A stretch of 5,347 nucleotides of DNA, taken from the NCBI GenBank assembly GCA_027056215.1, contig JALULO010000288.1, positions 1-5,347 on the forward strand, read 5' to 3'. Positions 1 to 5,347 of the stretch are shown here, piece after piece; position 1 is the stretch's first letter; each line of letters begins with the position of its first letter. Origin of the DNA: Campylobacterales bacterium (GTDB lineage: Bacteria; Campylobacterota; Campylobacteria; Campylobacterales; QNZT01). Both the position numbers and the translations under genes were made by a program. The notes beneath the pieces are model-generated. The model saw nothing but the letters and a program-made list of their open reading frames with translations. It searched no databases and was not told the origin of the DNA.

Positions 1-5
1 ATTTA

Positions 6-14
6 TGATACAAT
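6..14 (+). promoter_or_regulatory. Probable extended -10 promoter for the thioredoxin-like gene
   Basis: TG at 6-7 is followed by one base and then TACAAT at 9-14, an extended -10 element one base from the TATAAT consensus. Transcription would start near position 21 and leave a leader of about 27 bases before the ATG at 48. The -35 region falls outside the window, so only half of the promoter can be judged. In AT-rich DNA such boxes also arise by chance. Confidence 0.45.
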
Positions 15-47
15 CGCTTTTTTAAATAATATATAAGGATTTATAAC

Positions 48-572
48 ATGAAAAAAATCATACTCATCTTACTAGCACTTATCGTGGTCGCAGGAGGAAT
101 ATTTTTCTTTCTCAACTCAAAAGACACTTACGATAAAAGTAAGTTTAATACAACAGTAACACCTCAACCACTCTCGGTTCAAAGCAGTATCGACTTTACC
201 CTTCCCGATCAATTCAACAAACCACATACTATATCTGATGATACAAAGATATTAATACTCAGTTTTGCCAAACAAAGCGGACATGATATACGTAATTTTT
301 TAAAAACACAAGGCAATGATTTTTTAAGCAAAAAAAATGCTTTTTTTATTGCAGACGTTAGTCCTATGCCAACCGTTATCCGAAATGCTTTTGCATTACC
401 TGATCTCAAGAAAAGTGCTTATCCCGTACTCTTGATATATGATGAGAGTATTGCAAAACAGTTTAAAGATGAAACAAAAGCTTCTCAAATCATGATTATC
501 TGGCTTGATCACAAAAAAGTATCTAAAATTCAATTTGTCAAAGATATACCATCTCTAAAAAAATTGATATAA
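48..572 (+). CDS. Membrane-anchored thioredoxin-like protein lacking cysteines, function unknown
   Basis: I do not recognise a named family for this 174-residue protein. Residues 3-22 form one hydrophobic segment after MKK with no clear cleavage site or lipobox, so it is probably an uncleaved anchor with the rest in the periplasm. The segment IDFTLPDQFNKPHTI (48-62) resembles the start of TlpA/AhpC/YtfJ-like thioredoxin folds. The following strand (67-73) leads to SFAKQSGHD, where a CXXC would normally sit. SAYPVLLIYD (123-132) looks like the cis-proline turn (P126) and next strand, and 149-174 gives the last strands and helix. There is no cysteine in the whole protein, so thiol-disulfide chemistry is excluded; a binding or structural role is more likely. 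The ATG at 48 has a good AAGGAT site at 35-40. It lies 110 bases upstream of htrA on the same strand without a clear terminator between, so some read-through into htrA is possible. The fold assignment is inference. Confidence 0.8.
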   Translation: MKKIILILLALIVVAGGIFFFLNSKDTYDKSKFNTTVTPQPLSVQSSIDFTLPDQFNKPHTISDDTKILILSFAKQSGHDIRNFLKTQGNDFLSKKNAFFIADVSPMPTVIRNAFALPDLKKSAYPVLLIYDESIAKQFKDETKASQIMIIWLDHKKVSKIQFVKDIPSLKKLI

Positions 573-593
573 CTACGTATACTTTATATCATC

Positions 594-640
594 TTGGTTA
601 ACTCTTTGTTAATCAATGATTTATGATTAGTTAATCCTCG
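594..640 (+). promoter_or_regulatory. Candidate operator: GTTAA motifs in 11-bp phase upstream of htrA
   Basis: GTTAA occurs at 597-601, 608-612 and 630-634, that is at steps of 11 and 22 bp; the two later copies both read GTTAATC. The skipped position (619-629) holds a degenerate unit, so the region reads as four 11-bp units on one face of the helix. Inverted repeats overlap them: TTGGTTAAC/GTTAATCAA (594-602 and 608-616, one mismatch), TAATCA/TGATTA (610-615 and 624-629) and GATTA/TAATC (625-629 and 632-636). OmpR-family regulators typically bind tandem half-sites about 10-11 bp apart, and such a regulator is encoded two genes downstream. The repeats lie roughly at -61 to -20 relative to the predicted start, where a regulator could activate or repress. 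Binding itself is inference. Confidence 0.5.
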
Positions 641-645
641 TTTTA

Positions 646-651
646 TATACT
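646..651 (+). promoter_or_regulatory. Probable -10 box of the htrA-RR-HK operon
   Basis: TATACT at 646-651 matches TATAAT at five of six positions. The hexamer 17 bp upstream (623-628, ATGATT) is a poor -35, as is common in Campylobacterota and at promoters needing an activator. Transcription would begin near 658 and give a leader of about 25 bases holding the AGGA site at 672-675. Another TATACT at 578-583 is an alternative upstream -10. Confidence 0.5.
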
Positions 652-682
652 TAGACTGTAAAAAATAAAACAGGATTAAACT

Positions 683-2047
683 ATGAAAAAAATTTTAGCT
701 TTAACATCATTGGTTGCAATTACACTTTCTGCAAATGCAATCGATTTCAATCTTGCAAAAAACGACCCAAAACATGTAGCACCTACTTCTGTAAATGAAG
801 TTCTTTCTTTTCATAATAGTATCAAAGATGTGATGCAAAGTGTTGTCAACATCTCCACAACTACAAAAAATAGCACTTTTAAAAATTCCCCATTTTATCA
901 AATCCCTTCGCCTAGACAAAGAAGCTCACATGCCTTAGGTTCGGGTGTCATTGTTAGTGCAGATGGCTATATCGTAACAAATAACCATGTTGTTGAAAAT
1001 GCTGATGATATCACAGTCACACTTCCAAAAAGTAAAGAGGAATATAGTGCAAAAGTCATCGGTACAGATAAAGAAAGTGACCTTGCTGTTATCAAAATAC
1101 AAGCTAAAAATTTACCCGCGATTAAACTTGCAGATGCAAAATCTTTAGAAGTAGGAGATGTTGTCTTTGCCGTAGGCAATCCTTTTGGCGTTGGAGAAAG
1201 TGTTACACAAGGAATCATCTCAGCACTGAACAAAAACCGTGTCGGTATCAATCAATATGAAAACTTTATCCAAACTGATGCATCTATAAATCCTGGAAAT
1301 TCAGGTGGTGCTTTGGTAGATAGCCGCGGTGCTCTTATCGGTATCAATAGTGTCATCATTTCAAGAAGCGGTGGCAACAATGGTATAGGATTTGCCATTC
1401 CTATAGATATGGTAAAAAACATCACTACAAAACTTGTTGACAATGGCAAAATCACCAGAGGGTATATCGGTGTCAGTATTTCTGATGTTACAAAGGATTA
1501 TAAACCGGTCTATAATCATAAAAAAGGTGCTGTTGTTATCACAACTGAGAAAAACTCACCTGCTGAAAAATATGGCATACAGCGTGGTGATCTTATCTAT
1601 GATGTAAATGGTAAAAGCGTCAAAAATGCATCTGATCTCAAACAACAAATCGCATCATATAAACCTGATCAAAATGTTACACTAAAAGTAGAAAGAAATA
1701 AAAAGAATCTTACGCTTAAAGTTGTACTCTCTTCAAGAGATACATTGGCATTTGATAAAACGACAAAAGAGATTCTCTCAGGTATGAAAATCGTTGCACT
1801 AAATAATCAAATACGTTATCAATATCGTATACCTGGCAATATAGAAGGTGTTTTGATTGAAGATATCAAACCTCTTTCACGTGCCGAAAAAGTAGGCTTT
1901 CAAGCCGGTGATGTTATAATCCAAGTGGAAGATAAACCTATTGTTTCTTTACAAGATTTACAAGAAGCTTTAAAAGCACACAAAAAACAGCCAAAGCGTA
2001 TCTATATTAACCGATATGGTACGATTTTGATGCTTGTTATCAAATAG
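683..2047 (+). CDS. htrA: Periplasmic serine protease/chaperone HtrA (DegP/DegQ family)
   Basis: A 454-residue member of peptidase family S1C, which degrades or holds misfolded proteins in the periplasm. Residues 1-19 are a signal peptide ending in ANA, with cleavage expected before I20. The trypsin-like domain spans about 45-255 with a complete triad: H102 in TNNHVV, D133 in ESDLAVIKI and S207 in NPGNSGGAL. PDZ1 covers about 258-350, with carboxylate-binding loop YIGVSI at 261-266, and PDZ2 covers about 365-454. Two PDZ domains and a cleaved signal make it DegP/DegQ-like rather than DegS-like. The loop between about 60 and 84 is moderate in length, nearer DegQ than the long DegP LA loop. Length is close to the family norm. 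The ATG at 683 follows AGGA at 672-675. The stop codon lies inside the ribosome binding site of the next gene, so htrA is the first gene of an operon with the two-component pair, as at the Campylobacter htrA-cprRS locus. Confidence 0.97.
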   Translation: MKKILALTSLVAITLSANAIDFNLAKNDPKHVAPTSVNEVLSFHNSIKDVMQSVVNISTTTKNSTFKNSPFYQIPSPRQRSSHALGSGVIVSADGYIVTNNHVVENADDITVTLPKSKEEYSAKVIGTDKESDLAVIKIQAKNLPAIKLADAKSLEVGDVVFAVGNPFGVGESVTQGIISALNKNRVGINQYENFIQTDASINPGNSGGALVDSRGALIGINSVIISRSGGNNGIGFAIPIDMVKNITTKLVDNGKITRGYIGVSISDVTKDYKPVYNHKKGAVVITTEKNSPAEKYGIQRGDLIYDVNGKSVKNASDLKQQIASYKPDQNVTLKVERNKKNLTLKVVLSSRDTLAFDKTTKEILSGMKIVALNNQIRYQYRIPGNIEGVLIEDIKPLSRAEKVGFQAGDVIIQVEDKPIVSLQDLQEALKAHKKQPKRIYINRYGTILMLVIK

Positions 2048-2050
2048 GAG
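2045..2050 (+). promoter_or_regulatory. Ribosome binding site overlapping the htrA stop codon
   Basis: TAGGAG at 2045-2050 is both the TAG stop of htrA (2045-2047) and a strong Shine-Dalgarno sequence for the response regulator ATG at 2056, with 5 bases of spacing. Ribosomes ending htrA stop directly on the next initiation site, which suggests translational coupling. Coupling is inferred from the layout. Confidence 0.75.
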
Positions 2051-2055
2051 AAAAC

Positions 2056-2739
2056 ATGATTGAAGTTTTGATGATCGAAGATGACAGTGAACTGGCACAG
2101 ATCATCACCAAATATCTGGCAAAATTTGATATTCAAGTCACCAATGCGGAGGATCCATATATAGGCTTATCCAAATTGGAAATAGGTACGTATGAGTTAC
2201 TTATCTTAGATCTAACCCTTCCAGGGATGGATGGATTAGAACTGTTACAACGTATCCGTAATATCTCTGACATTCCAGTGATCATCTCTTCAGCCCGTGA
2301 TGATATCATCGATAAAGTCATTGGGCTAGAAAGAGGTGCTGATGATTATCTACCAAAACCTTACAATCCAAGAGAACTTGAAGCTCGGATTAAATCTATC
2401 TTACGACGACATCATCAACGTGATACCAAACAGATAGAGCAAAACATACTTTTTAAAGTAAATGAAGAAGGTATGATGATCTCTTTTAAAGATGAAATGC
2501 TCTCTTTGACACCAGCAGAATTTGATATCTTAAATGCACTGATTAAACATAAAAATGGTGTCGTGTCGCGTGCTGATATCATTTATCAAAGTGAATTCAT
2601 CAATGATGAAAGTAGTTTTAAAAATGTCGACGTTATGGTTTCAAAAATAAGAAGTAAACTGGCTAAAATTGACCCTGATCATACCTATATAAAATCTGTT
2701 CGTGGTGTCGGTTATCAGCTTCTTACCAATCCCGAATGA
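2056..2739 (+). CDS. OmpR-family response regulator, CprR-like
   Basis: A 227-residue two-domain DNA-binding response regulator. The receiver domain (1-118) has the acidic pocket E8-D9-D10, phosphoacceptor D52 in LILDLTLPGMDG, switch residue S79, Y98 and K101 in DDYLPKPYN. All key residues are present, so it should be phosphorylated normally. The C-terminal winged helix (about 132-224) has LTPAEFDILNAL, a recognition helix around 187-202 (FKNVDVMVSKIRSKL) and the wing YIKSVRGVGYQL, typical of OmpR/PhoB proteins. It lies 8 bases after htrA and overlaps the kinase gene by 4 bases, so the kinase is its obvious partner. The htrA-regulator-kinase order matches htrA-cprR-cprS of Campylobacter, and ArsR of Helicobacter is a related paralogue group. 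The target is unknown here; the phased repeats upstream of htrA are the best candidate within view, implying autoregulation. Confidence 0.95.
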   Translation: MIEVLMIEDDSELAQIITKYLAKFDIQVTNAEDPYIGLSKLEIGTYELLILDLTLPGMDGLELLQRIRNISDIPVIISSARDDIIDKVIGLERGADDYLPKPYNPRELEARIKSILRRHHQRDTKQIEQNILFKVNEEGMMISFKDEMLSLTPAEFDILNALIKHKNGVVSRADIIYQSEFINDESSFKNVDVMVSKIRSKLAKIDPDHTYIKSVRGVGYQLLTNPE

Positions 2740-3950
2740 AAAATATATCTATTATCACCTTTATCAATACGATTTTTATTATCGCTTTTGTAGGGCTATT
2801 AAGTACTTTTATACTTTTTACAAACTGGGAAAAGCAACGCTACTTTACCTATGAAAAACAACGTTATTCCCTAATTGCAGATGCATTTCTCTCTGGGCTA
2901 CAATTTTTACCCGGAGAATATCAACTCCAACGTCTTTATAAACACTTTAATGTGCAAAATATCAAGAAACAAGACCAAAAACTTGACATCTTGAAATATG
3001 CAAAATTACTATTTATAAAAAATACGATTTTTGGGCGTGTCCGTGTCTATACAAAAAGAAAAAATCGCTTTATTTATATCCAAAGCTTAGGCTATAATCT
3101 CATGCTAAAAGATTTAAAACCTAAAAAATATAATCGTGAAATTGCATTACTTTTGCTTGCTCTTATCAGTGGAATATTGACATTTATCTATACAACCCTA
3201 CGACGAAAACTTTATCCACTTAAAATACTAGATAAAGAAGTACAAAAATTTGCCAATGGTAACCTAGACGTGCATATGGGCAAATATGGAAATGATGAAA
3301 TTGGAAAAATTGCTACGACATTTGATAAAGCGATCAAAGCGATCAAAGAACAGATGGAATCAAAAAATCTCTTCATGCGAAATATGATGCATGAACTTAA
3401 AACACCTATCACCAAAGGGCGTATACTTGCCGAAAGTATCGATGATTTTGAAGATAAAGAACTTTTGATTCGCTCTTTTGAACGCATGAATGAAATCATC
3501 ACAGAATTAGCACAAGTTGAAAAACTCACTTCCAAAAATATCACACTCAATCCCCAAATCACCTCTTTTGATAGTATTGTTGAAAAAGCTAAAACCCTAC
3601 TTTTGTGTCAAGAAGAACGGATAATCAAACGATACAGTAACTTTCGACTAACTGTTGATCCTGACCATTTTGGCATCGTTTTAAAAAACTTGATAGACAA
3701 TGCTCTAAAATTCAGTACCGATAACAAAGCACTTGTCAAGGCTACTCCTAAAAAAATAGAAATCCTTTCAAAAGGTCAACAAATGCAACATCCCCTAAGT
3801 TACTATACTGAACCTTTTTCACAAGAAGAAAAAAACCATAGTGGCTTTGGATTAGGTCTCTACATCGTTAAATCGATTCTGAATATCCATCATAAAAAAT
3901 TTGACTACCATTATGAAGATGGCTATAATGTATTTGAGATTGTGTTATAA
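2736..3950 (+). CDS. Membrane sensor histidine kinase, CprS/ArsS-like
   Basis: A 404-residue sensor kinase, partner of the preceding regulator. TM1 is about 5-28, a small periplasmic sensor region about 30-134, and TM2 about 135-154. A HAMP-like linker follows (about 155-207, with P161 in LYPLKIL and DEIG at 187-190). The dimerisation/phosphotransfer helix carries H219 in MMHELKTPI. The ATPase domain (about 275-404) has the N box NLIDNALKFS (N318, N322), an F box around YTEPFSQ (357-363) and a G2 box SGFGLGLYIVK (369-379). The G1 box is eroded: where DxGxG is expected the protein reads SKGQQM (345-350), losing the aspartate that normally contacts adenine. The start ATG overlaps the upstream TGA as ATGA (2736-2739), indicating coupled translation. 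The sensor region matches no signal domain I can name. The 3' end of the gene also contains promoter-like elements for the next genes. Confidence 0.95.
   Translation: MKNISIITFINTIFIIAFVGLLSTFILFTNWEKQRYFTYEKQRYSLIADAFLSGLQFLPGEYQLQRLYKHFNVQNIKKQDQKLDILKYAKLLFIKNTIFGRVRVYTKRKNRFIYIQSLGYNLMLKDLKPKKYNREIALLLLALISGILTFIYTTLRRKLYPLKILDKEVQKFANGNLDVHMGKYGNDEIGKIATTFDKAIKAIKEQMESKNLFMRNMMHELKTPITKGRILAESIDDFEDKELLIRSFERMNEIITELAQVEKLTSKNITLNPQITSFDSIVEKAKTLLLCQEERIIKRYSNFRLTVDPDHFGIVLKNLIDNALKFSTDNKALVKATPKKIEILSKGQQMQHPLSYYTEPFSQEEKNHSGFGLGLYIVKSILNIHHKKFDYHYEDGYNVFEIVL
3330..3347 (+). repeat. Perfect 9-bp tandem duplication inside the kinase gene
   Basis: GCGATCAAA occurs twice in direct tandem (3330-3338 and 3339-3347) and encodes AIK-AIK at residues 199-204. 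It sits in the helix joining HAMP to the phosphotransfer helix. It keeps the reading frame and would add one three-residue step to a helix whose register matters for signalling. Confidence 0.7.
3901..3929 (+). promoter_or_regulatory. Near-consensus sigma-70 promoter inside the 3' end of the kinase gene
   Basis: TTGACT at 3901-3906 (one base from TTGACA) is followed by exactly 17 bp and then TATAAT at 3924-3929, a full consensus -10. The predicted start near 3936 gives a leader of about 48 bases to the NfeD ATG at 3984, with no intervening start. These bases also encode the C-terminal residues of the kinase. Activity is predicted, not shown. Confidence 0.6.
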
Positions 3951-3951
3951 T
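3943..3951 (+). promoter_or_regulatory. Second, extended -10 promoter element before the NfeD gene
   Basis: TG at 3943-3944, one base, then TATAAT at 3946-3951 forms a perfect extended -10 box that overlaps the TAA stop of the kinase gene (3948-3950). No good -35 lies 17 bp upstream, but extended -10 promoters often need none. The start would be near 3958, leaving about 26 bases before the ATG at 3984. Confidence 0.5.
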
Positions 3952-3983
3952 ATTTGAACAATCAAAATAGATAAAGGATTTTT

Positions 3984-4436
3984 ATGAGTACCCTTTTCGC
4001 AGATCCACTTTGGTGGCACTGGATGGCATTTGGCTTTATCCTTATCGTCGCTGAAATCATCGTCCCCTCCTTTGTCATCATCTGGTTTGGTATCGCAGCA
4101 ATCGCCGTATCCATAATCGATTTTATCTTTAATACCGCTTTTACAACAGAACTTTTTTGGTGGATTGTATTATCAAGCTTTTTCCTTTATATGTGGTTTA
4201 AAAAGTTTAAGCCAAAGACTCTTACCAAAAGTGGACAAGCAGATGAAGATATGCACACCAAAGGAATCGTTACCGAGAGTATAGAACCATACGAACGAGG
4301 ACGGGCGAGATTTGAAGTACCGATTCTTGGCAGTAGTGAATGGGTAGTCACCGCTGATGAAAAGATAGCCGTCGGCGATACGATCGTCAGTGTAGAAGCA
4401 CTGGGCAATATGCTCAAAGTTAAAAAAGAAAAATAA
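3984..4436 (+). CDS. Short NfeD-family membrane protein (NfeD1b/YbbJ type)
   Basis: A 150-residue protein with hydrophobic segments at about 12-33, 34-50 and 57-73, followed by a soluble C-terminal domain (about 90-148) that fits the small OB-fold (beta-barrel) domain of NfeD proteins. The motif GDTIVSVEALGNMLKV (131-146) is the usual ending of that domain, and WVVTADEKIAVGD precedes it. It lacks the N-terminal ClpP-like protease domain of long NfeD proteins, so it is the short form, which pairs with paraslipins (YbbJ with QmcA in E. coli). Such proteins are thought to assist SPFH scaffold assembly in the inner membrane. The stomatin-like gene follows 15 bases later, as expected for this pair. 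AAAGGA at 3973-3978 sits 5 bases before the ATG. Two in-frame stops in tandem (4434-4439) end the gene. Confidence 0.9.
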   Translation: MSTLFADPLWWHWMAFGFILIVAEIIVPSFVIIWFGIAAIAVSIIDFIFNTAFTTELFWWIVLSSFFLYMWFKKFKPKTLTKSGQADEDMHTKGIVTESIEPYERGRARFEVPILGSSEWVVTADEKIAVGDTIVSVEALGNMLKVKKEK

Positions 4437-4451
4437 TAAAAAAGGATTTTC

Positions 4452-5297
4452 ATGGAAGTTTTAATAGTCTTACTATTTGCCGTTTTAATCACACTCTTTG
4501 CAGGTGTAAAAATCGTTTCACAAGGTGAAGAATGGGTTGTAGAACGTCTGGGTAAATACCACACAACACTCTCCCCTGGGCTTAATGTCATCATCCCCTA
4601 TATCGATTCTGTACGTCAAAAAATCTCCACAAGAGATATCATCCTTGATATCGATCAACAAGAAGTTATCACCAAAGACAATGCCGTCATCCTCACAAAT
4701 GCAGTTGCCTTTATCCGTGTGACTGATCCTAAAAGAGCACTGTATGGTATCGAAGATTTCAAACTCGCGATTCAAAACCTCATCACTACGACACTCAGAT
4801 CTATCATAGGTGAGATGAAACTCGATGAAGCACTCTCTAACAGAGATGTCATCAAAACAAGACTCAAAGAACAGATCATCGATGATGTTATAGATTGGGG
4901 TATCACTGTAAAATCTGTGGAGATTCAAGATATCACACCATCAGGCTCTATGCAAGAAGCCATGGAACAACAAGCCGCAGCAGAGAGAGAACGACGTGCC
5001 ATCGAAACCAAAGCAGAAGGTAATAAAAATGCCGCGATTTTAGAAGCAGAAGGGAAACTCCAAGCTGCAAAAAAAGAAGCACAAGCACAAGTTGCCCTCT
5101 CTGAAGCCTCTGCACAAGCGATCAAAAATGTCTCTGAAGCAATCAAAGACAAAGAGTTACCAACGATGTTTTTACTCGGAGACAGATATATCAATACCCT
5201 TGAAAAAATGACCACATCACCAAACAGTAAGTTTGTCGTCTATCCTGCAGATTTACAATCAGCGATAAAAGGATTACTCGGCGGCTTACATAAATAA
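4452..5297 (+). CDS. SPFH/stomatin-family protein, paraslipin (QmcA-like)
   Basis: A 281-residue stomatin-like protein. Residues 2-20 form one N-terminal membrane anchor. The SPFH (band 7) domain runs from about 22 to 175: QGEEWVVERLGKY, the PGLNVIIPYID segment, QEVITKDNAV (70-79) and WGITVKSVEIQDITP (149-163) are all family hallmarks, closest to QmcA/paraslipins. Residues 166-230 form an alanine- and glutamate-rich coiled coil with AEG at 188-190 and 199-201, an 11-residue step seen in this family, used for building large ring-shaped oligomers. The C-terminal part (235-281) includes LPTMFLLGDRYI and a short hydrophobic ending. Known relatives organise inner-membrane microdomains and some associate with membrane proteases such as FtsH. 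The AAAGGAT site (4441-4447) precedes the ATG by 4 bases and is almost the same leader as that of the NfeD gene, suggesting matched expression of the pair. Confidence 0.94.
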   Translation: MEVLIVLLFAVLITLFAGVKIVSQGEEWVVERLGKYHTTLSPGLNVIIPYIDSVRQKISTRDIILDIDQQEVITKDNAVILTNAVAFIRVTDPKRALYGIEDFKLAIQNLITTTLRSIIGEMKLDEALSNRDVIKTRLKEQIIDDVIDWGITVKSVEIQDITPSGSMQEAMEQQAAAERERRAIETKAEGNKNAAILEAEGKLQAAKKEAQAQVALSEASAQAIKNVSEAIKDKELPTMFLLGDRYINTLEKMTTSPNSKFVVYPADLQSAIKGLLGGLHK

Positions 5298-5302
5298 TCC
5301 TA

Positions 5303-5328
5303 ACATGAAGTATTTTTGTACTTCATGT
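5303..5328 (+). terminator. Perfect 10-bp hairpin after the paraslipin gene, possible terminator
   Basis: ACATGAAGTA (5303-5312) pairs perfectly with TACTTCATGT (5319-5328) around a six-base loop TTTTTG, five bases past the stop codon. The position suits a terminator for the cluster. However, the stem has only three G-C pairs and the downstream AACTTTATATC is not a real T tract, so intrinsic termination may be weak. It could instead serve as a 3' end stabiliser or a protein-binding palindrome. Confidence 0.5.
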
Positions 5329-5347
5329 AACTTTATATCATAATCTA

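Noticed and set aside
330..347. A8 run followed by T7 in the thioredoxin-like gene, a possible phase-variable tract or hairpin
   Set aside because: Short A/T runs are common in AT-rich coding DNA, the frame is intact, and the possible stem is made only of A-T pairs. No sign of switching can be seen from one sequence.
594..616. Hairpin TTGGTTAAC/GTTAATCAA as a terminator for the first gene
   Set aside because: The stem is AT-rich with one mismatch and no T tract follows. The 11-bp-phased repeat reading explains more of the region.
631..679. TTAATCC (631-637) and GGATTAA (673-679) as an RNA structure hiding the htrA ribosome binding site
   Set aside because: The predicted transcript starts near 658, after the first arm, so both arms would be in RNA only if an upstream promoter is used.
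4187..4594. Reverse-strand open frame of 135 codons across the NfeD-paraslipin junction
   Set aside because: It mirrors two well-supported genes on the plus strand, has no recognisable domain and reads as a low-complexity shadow. The same applies to reverse frames at 4518-4928, 4925-5215, 3212-3562, 967-1251 and 1252-1455.
1..5347. Mobile element, CRISPR array, tRNA/rRNA or toxin-antitoxin module
   Set aside because: No transposase, spaced repeat array, RNA gene signature or small paired ORFs were seen; coding density is nearly complete with recognisable or intact genes.

Overview
The window looks like a piece of AT-rich chromosome from a member of the Campylobacterota (Epsilonproteobacteria). 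Three things point there. The order is a periplasmic serine protease, then an OmpR-type response regulator, then a short membrane histidine kinase, which matches the htrA-cprR-cprS locus known from Campylobacter. The genes are compact and lysine-rich, with AAGGA-type ribosome binding sites. The promoters have strong -10 boxes and mostly weak -35 boxes. A free-living Sulfurimonas-like relative is a guess from composition and protein style, not something the sequence proves.

All six genes are on the plus strand. (1) 48-572 is a membrane-anchored protein with a probable thioredoxin-like fold that contains no cysteine at all, so it cannot be a thiol redox enzyme. (2) 573-682 is the htrA promoter region. 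It carries GTTAA motifs spaced by multiples of 11 bp, plus overlapping inverted repeats. (3) 683-2047 is a complete HtrA/DegQ-type protease with signal peptide, intact catalytic triad and two PDZ domains. (4) 2056-2739 and 2736-3950 are a response regulator and sensor kinase, tightly coupled to htrA and to each other (8-nt gap, then ATGA overlap). (5) 3984-4436 and 4452-5297 are a short NfeD-family membrane protein and a stomatin/paraslipin (SPFH) protein, a classic bacterial pair. They are probably driven in part by a promoter lying inside the 3' end of the kinase gene. (6) 5303-5328 is a perfect 10-bp hairpin closing the cluster.

Taken together this is an envelope-maintenance cluster: a periplasmic chaperone/protease, a two-component system placed to sense envelope state and likely to control it, and a membrane-scaffold pair of the kind linked to membrane protein quality control. 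Gene order and overlaps support htrA-RR-HK as one transcription unit. Feedback of the regulator on the htrA promoter is an inference from the phased repeats. No mobile element, CRISPR array, tRNA or rRNA was seen. All genes appear intact, and the families are known. The less ordinary points are the cysteine-free thioredoxin-like protein, the kinase's eroded G1 box, the phased repeats before htrA and the promoter inside the kinase gene.
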